Shown: positions 26,313 to 36,027 of the stretch, one piece after another
Numbering within the stretch: position 1 is the stretch's first letter
Layout of the letters: the number at the start of each line of letters is the position of its first letter
NCBI RefSeq assembly: GCF_003315485.1
Contig: NZ_QNSE01000014.1
Coordinates: forward strand, 1 to 64,000
Origin: Marinomonas rhizomae
GTDB taxonomy: Bacteria; Pseudomonadota; Gammaproteobacteria; Pseudomonadales; Marinomonadaceae
Direction of reading: 5' to 3'
DNA: 64,000 nucleotides
Position numbers and translations under genes: made by a program
The notes under the pieces: model-generated
Told to the model about the DNA's origin: nothing
What the model saw: the letters and a program-made list of their open reading frames with translations, nothing else
The model's database searches: none

Positions 26313-27980
26313 TTAACGTTGTTTTGATTCAAACTCGGGGTGAATCCAAACGGGCGCTTCTAAACTAGGCAATGGTGATTTACCAAGAATCATATCGGCG
26401 GCTTTTTCCGCTACCATGATAGTCGGCGCATTCAAGTTACCGTTGGTAATGGTTGGGAAGATAGACGAATCCACCACGCGTAGGTTTTCGATTCCGCGGA
26501 CTTGGCATTGCTCGTTTAGCACAGCCATTGGATCCTTGTCGTCGCCCATCTTACAGGTACAAGATGGGTGATAAGCACTCTCCACGTTTTCTTTTACCCA
26601 TTGGTCGATTTCTTCATCGCTCTGGATGTTCATGCCAGGCTGGATTTCATCGCCACGATAACAGTCTAGTGCAGACTGCTGCAGTACTTCGCGTGTTAGG
26701 CGAATGGTGTCGCGCCAGTCTTGCTTGTCTTGTTCGGTCGAAATGTAGTTGAACAAGATACGCGGTTTCGCTGCTGGATTAGCTGATTCGATCCATAACT
26801 TCCCACGGCTTTCTGGCTTATTTGGACCAACGTGTACTTGGAAACCATGGCCTTCAACCGCTGCTTGACCATCATAACGCATGGCAGCAGGCAAGAAGTG
26901 GTATTGGATGTTTGGCCATTTAAGACCCGCACGTGAACGAATGAAGCCACAAGACTCAAAGTGGTTAGTCGCGCCAAGTCCGGTTTTAAACAGCATCCAG
27001 CGAGTACCGATTAAACCTTTACTGATTAAGCCCAGTTTGCTGTTTAGCGTTACAGGCTGTTTGCAGTAGTACTGGAAGTACACTTCCAAATGATCTTGCA
27101 GGTTTTCACCAACGCCTGACAGTTCGTGAACCATAGGAACGCCAGCTTTTTCCAAGACGTCTTTTGGTCCTACACCAGACAGTTGCAATAACTGTGGTGA
27201 ACCAACGGAGCCAGCGGACAAAATAACTTCTTTATTGGCTGTGGCTTGTTGAGTTTGGCCGTTTTTGCTGAACTCAATGCCTGTGGCTTTTTTGCCATCG
27301 AACAATACTTTATGGCTGAGCACTCCGGTTTTTAGCGTTAGGTTAGGGCGTTGCATAGCACGACGTAAATAGGCGTTAGACGTAGAAGCACGTACACCAT
27401 TTTTTACCGTCATGTGCATAGGGCCAAAACCTTCTTGGCGATAACCATTGTAGTCGTCGGTTTTACCGTAGCCAGCTTCTTCGCCAGCATCAATAAAGGC
27501 TTGGTAAAGCGGATTGTAGGTCATGTCGTTGCCGTTGTTGGTCGACAATGGGCCGTCGCCACCACGGTATAAGTCCGCGCCACCCTTCCATGTTTCAGCT
27601 TTTTTGAAGTAGGGCAGACAGGTTTGGTAGTTCCAACCTTTGGCGCCGTTTTCTTCCCATTGGTCGAAATCACAAGCGTGACCACGAACATAGACCATGC
27701 CGTTAATAGATGACGAACCGCCTAATACTTTGCCGCGAGGACAATGCATTTCTCGACCATCAAGGCCAGGCTCTTTGTCCGTGTGGAACTGCCATGCGTA
27801 TTTTGTCGTATTCATTGGGTAAGACAAGGCGGTTGGCATTTGGATAAAGACGCTCTTATCTGAGCCGCCCATTTCCAATAACAATACCTTGTTTTCGCCA
27901 CTTTCTGTTAGTCGATCTGCCAGCACACACCCTGCAGAGCCAGCACCGACGATAATGTAATCGTATGTTTCGTTTGCCAT
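26313..27980 (-). CDS. betA: Choline dehydrogenase
   Basis: This 555-residue GMC-family FAD enzyme oxidises choline to betaine aldehyde at the membrane. The FAD-binding motif [15 protein letters not shown] lies at residues 12-26. GMC signatures are [20 protein letters not shown] and [16 protein letters not shown]. The C-terminus includes the active-site His region [13 protein letters not shown] and [17 protein letters not shown]. Length matches E. coli BetA. It is the second gene of a leftward betBA operon and gives glycine betaine for osmoprotection together with BetB. Confidence 0.95.
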   Translation of the reverse strand: MANETYDYIIVGAGSAGCVLADRLTESGENKVLLLEMGGSDKSVFIQMPTALSYPMNTTKYAWQFHTDKEPGLDGREMHCPRGKVLGGSSSINGMVYVRGHACDFDQWEENGAKGWNYQTCLPYFKKAETWKGGADLYRGGDGPLSTNNGNDMTYNPLYQAFIDAGEEAGYGKTDDYNGYRQEGFGPMHMTVKNGVRASTSNAYLRRAMQRPNLTLKTGVLSHKVLFDGKKATGIEFSKNGQTQQATANKEVILSAGSVGSPQLLQLSGVGPKDVLEKAGVPMVHELSGVGENLQDHLEVYFQYYCKQPVTLNSKLGLISKGLIGTRWMLFKTGLGATNHFESCGFIRSRAGLKWPNIQYHFLPAAMRYDGQAAVEGHGFQVHVGPNKPESRGKLWIESANPAAKPRILFNYISTEQDKQDWRDTIRLTREVLQQSALDCYRGDEIQPGMNIQSDEEIDQWVKENVESAYHPSCTCKMGDDKDPMAVLNEQCQVRGIENLRVVDSSIFPTITNGNLNAPTIMVAEKAADMILGKSPLPSLEAPVWIHPEFESKQR

Positions 27981-28013
27981 GACTTATCTCGCTTAATTGA
28001 GTAAGAGTCTCGC

Positions 28014-29471
28014 TTAGTAGGGACTTTGAATGTCGTTCAGATCGACAAAAACACTCTTGTTTTGTGTGTAGTGGTACAAGGTCTCGATGCCGTTTTCACG
28101 ACCAATACCTGATTCCTTATAGCCACCTACTGGCATTTCGGCAGGAGAAGCTCCCCATGCGTTAATCCAGCAGATACCAGCCTGCATTTGGGCAATGACA
28201 CGGTGAGCACGCGCAAAGTCTTTGGTGAATACACCCGCTGCTAGGCCGAGTTTCGTGTCGTTTGCACGTGCGATTACTTCGTCTTCGTCAGTGAAGCTAA
28301 GTACGGACATTACTGGGCCGAAGATTTCATCGCGCACTTGTGGCATGTCGTCGGTGCAATCAGTGAAGACGGTCGGAGCGACAAACGCGCCCTTGTCTAA
28401 GCCGTTTTCAGTGACTTGGTAACCACCACATAGCAAGGTTGCGCCAGCGTCTTTGGCTGCTTGAATATAGCCTAAAACTTTTTGCATGTGGTCTTTGGAA
28501 ATCAACGCGCCGACTTGCGTATCCATATCCATTGGATCACCAATGATCATGGCTTCAGTGCGTTCTTTTAGTTCTTTAGTGAAAGCATCCAGCATGTCTG
28601 CGTGAACAAAAACACGAGTACCGTTGGTGCACACTTCGCCTTGTGTATAGAAGTTAGCCAACATCGCCGCTGAGACAGCTTGATCTACTGGCATGTCAGG
28701 GAAAATGATCATTGGCGACTTACCGCCAAGCTCCATGGTTACCTGCTTCAACGATTGCGCAGCCGCTGTCATGACTTTTTTGCCAGTGCCAACTTCGCCA
28801 GTGAAGGACACCTTGTCTATGCCAGGGTGGTTAGTGATCATTTGACCTGTGCGACCGTCACCTTGAATGACGTTGAAAACACCATCAGGTAAACCTGCTT
28901 GCGTGTATATTTCCGCTAGTTTCAGTGCTGTAAGCGGTGTTTCTTCGGAAGGCTTGAAAATCATCGCATTACCTGCAGCCAGCGCAGGGCCAGATTTCCA
29001 CATGGCGATTTGAATAGGGTAGTTCCACGCACCGATACCAGCGCAAATGCCAAGTGGCTCGCGGCGAGTGTAGAAAAAGTTACCAGTACCAAGATCTTGG
29101 TAATCGCCTTGAATCTTATCAGTTAGGCCTGCGTAATATTCGATCACATCAGCGCCAGTTTGAATGTCCACGCAAATGGCTTCTTGCAGTGGTTTGCCTG
29201 TATCTAGTACTTCGAGACGAGCAAGTTCCTCGTTATTTTCGCGTAATAGATCAGCGGCTTTTTTAAGAATGCGTCCGCGTTCAACTGGGCTCATTGCTGC
29301 CCATACTTTTTGACCTTGTTTTGCAGACTCAATAGCAGCATCTAATTCAGCTTGTCCTGCGTGTTCTACTGTTGCAATCACTTCGCCGGTAGCTGGGTTG
29401 ATTGTCTCAAAGTGTTCACCGCTGGTGGATGCATGGTAGCGGCCATGAATGTATTGCTGCTGATGTGCCAT
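28014..29471 (-). CDS. betB: Betaine aldehyde dehydrogenase
   Basis: This 485-residue NAD(P)+-dependent aldehyde dehydrogenase makes glycine betaine. It shows [35 protein letters not shown], the catalytic Glu in [10 protein letters not shown] and the catalytic Cys in [15 protein letters not shown]. The C-terminus [16 protein letters not shown] is typical of BetB. It starts the betBA operon, with a 30-bp palindrome just upstream. No betI is adjacent, although betIBA is the usual order. Confidence 0.95.
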   Translation of the reverse strand: MAHQQQYIHGRYHASTSGEHFETINPATGEVIATVEHAGQAELDAAIESAKQGQKVWAAMSPVERGRILKKAADLLRENNEELARLEVLDTGKPLQEAICVDIQTGADVIEYYAGLTDKIQGDYQDLGTGNFFYTRREPLGICAGIGAWNYPIQIAMWKSGPALAAGNAMIFKPSEETPLTALKLAEIYTQAGLPDGVFNVIQGDGRTGQMITNHPGIDKVSFTGEVGTGKKVMTAAAQSLKQVTMELGGKSPMIIFPDMPVDQAVSAAMLANFYTQGEVCTNGTRVFVHADMLDAFTKELKERTEAMIIGDPMDMDTQVGALISKDHMQKVLGYIQAAKDAGATLLCGGYQVTENGLDKGAFVAPTVFTDCTDDMPQVRDEIFGPVMSVLSFTDEDEVIARANDTKLGLAAGVFTKDFARAHRVIAQMQAGICWINAWGASPAEMPVGGYKESGIGRENGIETLYHYTQNKSVFVDLNDIQSPY

Positions 29472-29527
29472 GATGTGCCTCTTTATGTCTGTTTCAGCGC
29501 TCAGTTTCGAGTCGTTGAGGTATTTGA

Positions 29528-29557
29528 GTTTTTATTAAACGCGCGTTTAATAAAAAC
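29528..29557. promoter_or_regulatory. 30-bp perfect palindrome, probable BetI operator
   Basis: The left half GTTTTTATTAAACGC is the exact reverse complement of the right half. It lies 57-86 bases upstream of betB. TetR-family BetI binds AT-rich palindromes of this type at bet promoters. No betI is in the window, so the regulator would act in trans. This assignment is by position and symmetry. Confidence 0.75.
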
Positions 29558-29767
29558 AATTGTACAGATTTTGACTATAAATTGCAGCTCGAATCCGTGA
29601 ATTAGTAGTTTTGGAGCAAAAAAGGGTGGTGTACTAGGAAGAAAGTGACTGATCAAATCTTTGGGAGATTAAGTGTATAAGCCCCCTCAAAGTAAGGTTA
29701 GCAGAGGTGAGCGTCTTGGCTTAAAGTCTATAAGTAAGACGCATTTTATGTGAGTAGCGAATCACTT

Positions 29768-30073
29768 TTATAAGCTGATGACACCATTTGTGTCGTAGCT
29801 TATAGGGCTTGGAACATAGGCATCCGCCATCTCATCATTTAACCATTCTGTGTCGTCTAGAACATATCGAAATTGATAAGATTTTTTTATATCCAGGTTT
29901 AGAGTTGAGGCAAAAACACCTGACTTCTGTTTTTTCATTGGGTTGGCTTTGCAGTCCCAATTATTAAAATCGCCAACCACAGCGACGCTTTTGGCATCTC
30001 CAATGATGTCAGCAGGTAATGTGAATTTTACTTTGCATTCGGGTTTGGTTTTCAAATAGTTTTTTTCAATCAT
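29768..30073 (-). CDS. CBM48/isoamylase early-set domain protein
   Basis: This 101-residue single-domain protein starts MIEKNYLKTKPECKVKFTLP. It contains VAVVGDFNNWD, the glycogen-binding E-set (CBM48/AMPK-beta-like) signature, and YQFRYVLDDTEWLND. Stand-alone versions are common in marine gammaproteobacteria and have unknown roles; binding to alpha-glucan is possible. The ATG at 30073 is preferred because GGAG lies seven bases upstream; an ATG four codons earlier lacks one. It is monocistronic. Confidence 0.8.
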   Translation of the reverse strand: MIEKNYLKTKPECKVKFTLPADIIGDAKSVAVVGDFNNWDCKANPMKKQKSGVFASTLNLDIKKSYQFRYVLDDTEWLNDEMADAYVPSPISYDTNGVISL

Positions 30074-30109
30074 TTCCAGCTCCATGGTTTAGCGATAGAC
30101 AAATGTGTA

Positions 30110-30400
30110 AGGCTACGACACAAGCCCGACGGTAGATGAAACGAATTCTTTAAATTAATCTTTGAAAAAGCATTTTAAACAGGCTTTTTAGCAACGAAGC
30201 AAAGGTTACGCCATATTTTTCAACTGATTATTTTGTAAGATAAAAGATGTTTTTATTTGCTTGCTATTTAATCTTTTTGGTCCATCTTAGTGTTTTTCAT
30301 GATGTTAAATGCGCTATTTTTGGGCCTATCACATCAATACAAACTTAAGACGTAAATTCACACTCGTTCACACTCAAAACGGTTTTCATGCCCTATACTC
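30110..30400. other. Intergenic region without a recognised gene
   Basis: About 300 AT-rich bases separate the CBM48-like gene and the His-rich small protein. No RNA gene, clear palindrome or open frame with a ribosome binding site is seen. Divergent promoters probably lie here. Confidence 0.6.
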
Positions 30401-30432
30401 AAATGACACCAACAAAAAAAACGAGGTGTTTT

Positions 30433-30591
30433 ATGGATATTCAAATGATCGTTCTTATTGTATTAAGCATAATGTTAGTCGTTAAGATTGTGTATCTGGT
30501 TGTCTTTAAACGCCCGGAACAACATGATGATGACCACTTACATAGCCATCACTCCCACAGTCGCCATTATCGTGAACATCATCACGATTAA
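30433..30591 (+). CDS. Small single-span membrane protein with His-rich tail
   Basis: This 52-residue protein has one hydrophobic segment, MIVLIVLSIMLVVKIVYLVV (residues 5-24). A short basic stretch and a cytoplasmic or periplasmic tail with about 12 His and several Asp follow, ending REHHHD. GAGGTG lies before the ATG at 30433; the frame extends 15 codons upstream, but without such a site. The tail could bind Ni, Zn, Co or Cu. No family is recognised. Confidence 0.6.
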   Translation: MDIQMIVLIVLSIMLVVKIVYLVVFKRPEQHDDDHLHSHHSHSRHYREHHHD

Positions 30592-30601
30592 AGGTAGTCA
30601 C

Positions 30602-32332
30602 TCAAGCTTGAGTGCCATCGTTGTGACCGCGGTAACGTTTGTTTTTCGCTTCTTTTACTGTATTTAGGTCTACTAGGACTAAACCGTCCACACAGTAGCC
30701 AAAGTCGGCATCGACTCCAAAGTCTAAGAAGCGAACTCCACCTGCTTCACATAATTCACTGTATTGTTTGAACAGTGTTGGTACGCTGGCGCCGAAGTGG
30801 CTGAGCTGCTCTTTTAGTGTTCTAAAGTCTTCGTCATAATTATCACCGCTGAACATGGCTGAAATAATATCAGCGTGTTCGGCGTTGATTTGATAAGGCG
30901 TAAAAGAGCGCGCCAAGTGTTCTTTGTCGGCGTAATAGAGCTTGTAAAAAGAAACAATGAAATCTTTTGCTGCTTGTGGGTAGCTGTTGCTCAGACTCAC
31001 GGGGCCAAACATGTAGCGAATTTCAGGGTGTCTATCTAAGTAAGCGCCAATGCCGTACCACAAATAATCTAAGCTGCGTTTGCCCCAATATTTTGGTTGA
31101 ATAAAGCTGCGCCCTAGCTCAATACCTTGCTCGAAATAAGGCTCCATATCACAAGAGTATTGGAATAATTCAGCGCTATAGATGCGATTTGGTGTATCTG
31201 ATTTCATATAGCGTGCAACTTCACCAATACGATAAGCGCCAACAATTTCCAGTTCTTCTTCATCCCATAGAATCAGGTGGCGATAGTATTGGTCGAATTT
31301 ATCCAAATCTGAACGTTCACCTGTGCCTTCACCGACTTTACGGAAGGCGATTTCGCGTAAGCGCCCGATCTCTTTCATTGTTACTGACATCGGATCATAA
31401 TCAAACAGGTAAATTTGTTTATTGTCTTTGGTGCTGCCAAGGTGTTCAGCAACCTTGAGCTCTTGTTTGATCATCTGTCTGTTCTGTGGGTGCTCAACCG
31501 TTTTTTCGGTTTTTAACAGCGGCTTTTTACCTTTAGCGATACGGTATAAGTGACGTTTTACCAGTTTGTTTTTTTCTTTATCACTTAGTGGCAGTTGAGC
31601 CAGTTCTTGAATCGGAATAGCTTGGCCAACTTGCATGGGGATTTTACGGTTGCGTTGACGAAACATCTCGTTAGCGAGCTGAATGGTTGATAGTGGGCGA
31701 TATAAAAGCGAACTGGTATAAAACAGCATGGAGTTACGACCACCAATATGAACGGGCAATAATGGGCTGTTGGTCTTTTGCGCCAGTTTTAGATAGTTCT
31801 GATTCCATTGCTGATCTTTTACGCCGCTTGGCGACATGCGAGACACTTCGCCTGCTGGGAAAATAATCACGGCTTCTTCGTTATGTAGGCAGCTCATGAT
31901 GGCTTTGAGTTGCTGGCGTCCGGTTTTTCCACCGAGGTTGTCGACAGGAAGAGTCAGCTGTTTTAAACCATCAAAGCCCATTAACAAATCATTCGCGACG
32001 ATTTTCACGTCTGGGCGAATTTCACCGATTAACCTAAGTAAAGCAAGGCCATCTAATGCGCCAAGAGGGTGATTAGCAATGATCATTACCCGGCCGCTGG
32101 CGGGAATGTTTCGACGATCAACTTGGCTTACTTGATAACTAAAGTTGAAGTGATCCAGAACTCGATCAATAAATTCGAAGCCGACACAGCCGTGGTTTTT
32201 TTCCAGGAATTGGTTTACTTCACTTTCGTGGAATAAGCGCTTTAGCACGCTTAACGTTGGGCGAGTGATCAGTGGGCTTTTATCAAAAAACTGAGGAGAT
32301 TTACTGGCAATCATTTGCTCGACTTGTATCAC
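30602..32332 (-). CDS. olsF: Bifunctional ornithine lipid synthase (OlsF-like)
   Basis: This 576-residue fusion has two acyltransferase parts. Residues about 60-270 are a PlsC-like O-acyltransferase with NHPLGALDG (an H-x5-D variant at H88-D94) and IIFPAGEVSR. Residues about 300-560 are an OlsB/hemolysin-type N-acyltransferase with LREIAFRKVGEGTG, ELGRSFIQPKYWGKRSLDYL (part) and LFGPVSLSNSY-like FGPVSLS. Serratia OlsF has the same architecture and makes ornithine lipids in one protein. It starts with GTG after GGAG. It is a phosphorus-free membrane lipid enzyme, monocistronic here. Confidence 0.85.
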   Translation of the reverse strand: MIQVEQMIASKSPQFFDKSPLITRPTLSVLKRLFHESEVNQFLEKNHGCVGFEFIDRVLDHFNFSYQVSQVDRRNIPASGRVMIIANHPLGALDGLALLRLIGEIRPDVKIVANDLLMGFDGLKQLTLPVDNLGGKTGRQQLKAIMSCLHNEEAVIIFPAGEVSRMSPSGVKDQQWNQNYLKLAQKTNSPLLPVHIGGRNSMLFYTSSLLYRPLSTIQLANEMFRQRNRKIPMQVGQAIPIQELAQLPLSDKEKNKLVKRHLYRIAKGKKPLLKTEKTVEHPQNRQMIKQELKVAEHLGSTKDNKQIYLFDYDPMSVTMKEIGRLREIAFRKVGEGTGERSDLDKFDQYYRHLILWDEEELEIVGAYRIGEVARYMKSDTPNRIYSAELFQYSCDMEPYFEQGIELGRSFIQPKYWGKRSLDYLWYGIGAYLDRHPEIRYMFGPVSLSNSYPQAAKDFIVSFYKLYYADKEHLARSFTPYQINAEHADIISAMFSGDNYDEDFRTLKEQLSHFGASVPTLFKQYSELCEAGGVRFLDFGVDADFGYCVDGLVLVDLNTVKEAKNKRYRGHNDGTQA

Positions 32333-32440
32333 GGTGACGCTCCGCTCTAATAAGCTTTTAGGTATCTTATTAATGAGAGTAGGGCGTTAATATGACAACG
32401 TCGTGACGGTTATGTGGCGAATATGTGAATGAGCGCAGAA

Positions 32441-32470
32441 TAAAAAAAAGCCCACCAAAAGGTGGGCTAA
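32441..32470 (-). terminator. Terminator of the iolCDEA-binding-protein operon
   Basis: AGCCCACC (32449-32456) pairs with GGTGGGCT (32461-32468). On the minus strand the hairpin is followed by eight T. It ends the leftward inositol operon. Confidence 0.88.
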
Positions 32471-32530
32471 ATAGCCGCTTACTAGAGAGTCAGACAATAA
32501 ACAATCCGCGACTGAGCTAGGGTGATCCCG

Positions 32531-33469
32531 CTACTTTGAAGAGTATTGGGAAACGTTCTGTTGTGTTACTAATTCAAATGGAATCCAAAGGTTGCGTTCG
32601 ACAGTTTCTCCTTGAGCCATTTTATAGGCTGTTTCAACAGAAACTTGACCTTGTTTTTTAGCATTTTGAAAAACTGTAATATTCAATTCTCCAGATTTCA
32701 TTGCAGCCAAACCGTCCGATGTTGCGTCAATTCCAGCAATAATAATATCGTTGATGTTTAGATTGGATGCCTTAATAGCTTGGATGGCTCCAATTGCCAT
32801 TTCATCATTATTGGCAATGACAGTGTTAAACTCGATTCCAGAAGTAATCCAATTTGTCATTAGGTTGTAGGCCTGCGTACGCGACCAGTTTGCAACTTGT
32901 TTATCTAGTATTTTAATGCCAGAGCATTCAGGGCGAGACAATACTTCTTCGACATCTTTGGTGCGTGTTAACGCAGAATGGTTTTCGAGAGGCCCGATAA
33001 TGACAAGAGCATTCCCTTTACCGTTTAAAAGGCGACATACTTCTTCTGTTTGTAATGTGCCTGAATCTAGTTCATTTGAACCAATAAAACTGGCTGTATC
33101 AGGCAATTGATCAATATCGATGGGCGGGTGGTTTACATAAACTAAAGGAATACCTGCTTCATCGGTCATTTGTGTGATGGCCATAGTTGAGTCACCATCT
33201 ACAGCGTTAACGATAATGGCATCGACACCACTTGCAATAAAGCTTTGAACTTGATTTAACTGACGACCAATATCCATATTAGCGTCTTCAAACTGTAGTG
33301 ATATATCGTCATTTGATTGATCCGCAGACTTCATACCATTAATCAAAATGTTTAAGAAAGGGTTATCAAAGGATGTCATCGTGACACCTATGTTGGCTGC
33401 CTGTGCAGGTAATGCGAACGAAGCTGCAATCAAACTGGTACTTAGGGTTAGTGCTTTGAATGTACTCAT
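32531..33469 (-). CDS. Sugar/inositol ABC transporter periplasmic binding protein
   Basis: This 312-residue Peripla_BP_4 family protein has a signal peptide cleaved after AQA (residue 24). The mature part begins NIGVTMTSFDNPFLNILING, typical of ribose/inositol binding proteins, and ends with hinge and NAKKQGQVSVETAYKMAQGE. Placement at the end of an inositol catabolic operon makes myo-inositol the likely ligand. Its ATPase and permease are about 9 kb away, divergent, at 41980-44606. The final gene position next to a terminator is unusual for a binding protein. Confidence 0.87.
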   Translation of the reverse strand: MSTFKALTLSTSLIAASFALPAQAANIGVTMTSFDNPFLNILINGMKSADQSNDDISLQFEDANMDIGRQLNQVQSFIASGVDAIIVNAVDGDSTMAITQMTDEAGIPLVYVNHPPIDIDQLPDTASFIGSNELDSGTLQTEEVCRLLNGKGNALVIIGPLENHSALTRTKDVEEVLSRPECSGIKILDKQVANWSRTQAYNLMTNWITSGIEFNTVIANNDEMAIGAIQAIKASNLNINDIIIAGIDATSDGLAAMKSGELNITVFQNAKKQGQVSVETAYKMAQGETVERNLWIPFELVTQQNVSQYSSK

Positions 33470-33539
33470 GATGTTCTTCCTAGTGTTGTTATTTTAGAAG
33501 AATGCTGCGCTCACAGTGAGCGCAGCGGACAAAATGTGA

Positions 33540-35042
33540 TTACTTCATTGTTGGCATGGAGAACTCGTTACCAGCGCGTAGACCTGTCGGCCAGCGTGCG
33601 GTCACTGTTTTCATGCGAGTGTAAAAACGAACGCCATCTGGACCATGCATATGAAGTGGTCCAAACAATGAGCGCTTCCAGCCACCGAAGCTGTGGAACG
33701 CCATCGGTACTGGGATAGGAACGTTAACACCGACCATGCCCACTTGAATCTCTTCACAGAACTGACGAGCGGTATCACCGTCACGTGTAAAGATAGAGGT
33801 ACCGTTACCGTATTCGTGAGAGTTGATCATTTCCACCGCTTGTGCGTAGCTTTCAGCACGGACCACACACAACACTGGACCAAAGATTTCTTCTTCGTAA
33901 ATACGCATGCCTTTCTTAACATTGTCGAACAATGTTGGGCCAACAAAGTAGCCGTTCTCATGGCCTTTTACGACGAACTCGCGACCATCACGAACGATGG
34001 TCGCACCTTCTTCAATACCGACGCCGATGTAATCTTTGATCTTCGCGCAATGTTCCTTCGAAATGACAGGGCCCATGTGTGCTTCGTCTGCAAGGCCCAG
34101 ACCAGGACCCACACGCATGCCATCGATTTCTTTGCTTAGGCTTTCGATCAAGTTATCCGCTACGTCATCACCGACACAGACAGCAACAGAAATTGCCATA
34201 CAGCGCTCGCCTGCAGAACCAAAGGCGGCACCCATCAGTGAGCCCACAACTTGTTGTGGGTCAGCATCTGGCATGACGATCATATGGTTTTTCGCGCCAC
34301 CTAATGCTTGAACGCGCTTGCCGTGCGCGGAGGCCGTAGAGTAAATGTATTCAGCGATTGGCGTAGAGCCGACAAAGCTCACGGCTTGAACACGTTCGTC
34401 TGTCAGTAGAACGTCTACAGATTCTTTATCACCGTTAACGATGTTAAAGACGCCATCAGGTAGGCCTGCTTCTGTTAGCAACTCAGCAAGACGCAAAGGT
34501 ACAGAAGGGTCTTTTTCAGACGGCTTCATAATGAAGGTGTTACCGCAAGCAATGGCGACAGGGAACATCCACATAGGAACCATCGCAGGGAAGTTAAACG
34601 GTGCGATACCCGCACAAACCCCTAATGGTTGCATCAAAGACATACTGTCTACGCCGCGACCTACGTTTAAGCTGTGCTCACCTTTTTGCAGGTGTGGAAT
34701 GCCACAAGCAAACTCAACGACTTCAAGGCCGCGTGTTAATTCACCCTTAGCATCAGAGAAAACTTTACCGTGTTCTTTGGTGATTAACTCAGCGATTTCG
34801 TCAGCATGTTGCTCTAGCAGTGCTTTGTATTTAAACAATACGCGAGCACGGTTAAGAGGTGTCACTTTACGCCATGTTTCGAAGGCTTTCTCCGCAACAG
34901 CGATGGCATCACGTGTTTCGTCTGCGCTGGATAAAGACACATTTAGGCTTTGTGCGCCCGTAGCTGGATTATAAACAGGGCCTAGGCGGCCACTTTGGCT
35001 AGCCACATGCTGGCCATTGATGAAGTTTCCTAACGTTTCCAT
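33540..35042 (-). CDS. iolA: Methylmalonate-semialdehyde dehydrogenase (acylating), IolA/MmsA
   Basis: This 500-residue CoA-acylating aldehyde dehydrogenase converts malonic semialdehyde from inositol to acetyl-CoA and CO2. Family marks are NFPAMVPMWMFPVAIACGNT, KPSEKDPSVPLRLAELL, the catalytic Cys in FGSAGERCMAISVAV, and PVPMAFHSFGGWKRSLFG near the end. It lacks the catalytic Glu of ordinary aldehyde dehydrogenases (LGGAKNH is present instead), as expected for MmsA. It lies between iolE and the binding-protein gene. Confidence 0.95.
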   Translation of the reverse strand: METLGNFINGQHVASQSGRLGPVYNPATGAQSLNVSLSSADETRDAIAVAEKAFETWRKVTPLNRARVLFKYKALLEQHADEIAELITKEHGKVFSDAKGELTRGLEVVEFACGIPHLQKGEHSLNVGRGVDSMSLMQPLGVCAGIAPFNFPAMVPMWMFPVAIACGNTFIMKPSEKDPSVPLRLAELLTEAGLPDGVFNIVNGDKESVDVLLTDERVQAVSFVGSTPIAEYIYSTASAHGKRVQALGGAKNHMIVMPDADPQQVVGSLMGAAFGSAGERCMAISVAVCVGDDVADNLIESLSKEIDGMRVGPGLGLADEAHMGPVISKEHCAKIKDYIGVGIEEGATIVRDGREFVVKGHENGYFVGPTLFDNVKKGMRIYEEEIFGPVLCVVRAESYAQAVEMINSHEYGNGTSIFTRDGDTARQFCEEIQVGMVGVNVPIPVPMAFHSFGGWKRSLFGPLHMHGPDGVRFYTRMKTVTARWPTGLRAGNEFSMPTMK

Positions 35043-35098
35043 TACATTACCTTTTTGTTGGCGTCGCCTTTATTTGTCAAAAGGTGACATTCACGAAA

Positions 35099-35998
35099 TT
35101 AGTTGATCAGATCTAAACCCGCATCTTGGCAGAATTGCTTCAAACCATTTGCGCCTTTAGTCGCGTAAGTCAAAGGGTGCGCAACCGAAGGGTCTTGTTC
35201 GGCCTCAACGACTAACCAGCCAGAGTAGTTGCTTGCTTTAAGTTGTTTAAATAAACGACCGTAATCGATGAAACCATCACTTGGAACGGTGAATGTACCG
35301 TTTAACATCGCCCGTAAAAACGGTAAGTCGCGGTTCAATGCATCGGCTAAAATGTCTTTACGCATATCCTTGCAGTGGACGTGATTAATACGGTCCGCAT
35401 GGCGTTCTTGTACGGCGTAAGGATCACCGCCTGCAAACGTCATGTGTCCTGTATCCAGCAGCAACCCGACAGATGGCCCGGTATGCTTCATCAAAAGGGC
35501 GACGTCTTCCTCTGTTTGAATCACAGTGCCCATATGGTGGTGATATGCAATCTGAACGCCTTCAGACAACGTGAAGTCCGCTACTTGAGTCAGTTTCTTG
35601 CCGAACTCTGCGATGCGCTCTTCTGTAAGGCGAGGGCGGTGTGACAGCGGCGTGTCTATTTCACCGTGAATACAGTCGGTCACTTCACAGTACACCATCA
35701 CTTTAGCGCCTAATGTTTTGAGTAGGTGTAAATGCGGCTTGATGGCTTCGATTTCCTCCTCCACACTGCGAGTAAGAAGCTCACCGCTGAACCAGCCTGA
35801 CACTAGGTCTAATTCATAATTTTTTAAAATCGGCTCTAATACAGCAGGATCACGTGGGAACTTCTGTCCCAATTCAAAGCCGCTAAAGCCCGCTTGTTTG
35901 CCTTCTGTTAAACATGTTTCCAATGTTGTATCCGCGCCAAGAGTAGGCAGGTCGTCGTTGGTCCATGATAAAGGGTTAATACCTATACGAACGCTCAT
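35099..35998 (-). CDS. iolE: Myo-inosose-2 dehydratase
   Basis: This 299-residue TIM-barrel enzyme removes water from 2-keto-myo-inositol to give the trihydroxycyclohexanedione. It begins MSVRIGINPLSWTNDDLP and contains SGFELGQKFPRD, VAYHHHMGTV-like IAYHHHMGTV, LLLDTGHMTFAGGDP and HVHCKD, which hold metal ligands of the AP-endonuclease-2-like fold. The ATG at 35998 is preferred because GGAG lies seven bases upstream; the longer frame overlaps iolD. Confidence 0.95.
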   Translation of the reverse strand: MSVRIGINPLSWTNDDLPTLGADTTLETCLTEGKQAGFSGFELGQKFPRDPAVLEPILKNYELDLVSGWFSGELLTRSVEEEIEAIKPHLHLLKTLGAKVMVYCEVTDCIHGEIDTPLSHRPRLTEERIAEFGKKLTQVADFTLSEGVQIAYHHHMGTVIQTEEDVALLMKHTGPSVGLLLDTGHMTFAGGDPYAVQERHADRINHVHCKDMRKDILADALNRDLPFLRAMLNGTFTVPSDGFIDYGRLFKQLKASNYSGWLVVEAEQDPSVAHPLTYATKGANGLKQFCQDAGLDLIN

Positions 35999-36027
35999 TG
36001 TTATTCTCCGCTCAAAAATAGTGGGCA

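Noticed and set aside
33693..34139. 148-residue open frame opposite iolA
   Set aside because: Antisense shadow of a clear gene; composition (many Phe, Asp and Val from complementary codons) is typical of such shadows.
34441..34974. 177-residue open frame opposite iolA
   Set aside because: It lies entirely inside iolA on the other strand, has no ribosome binding site or family motif, and iolA is certain.
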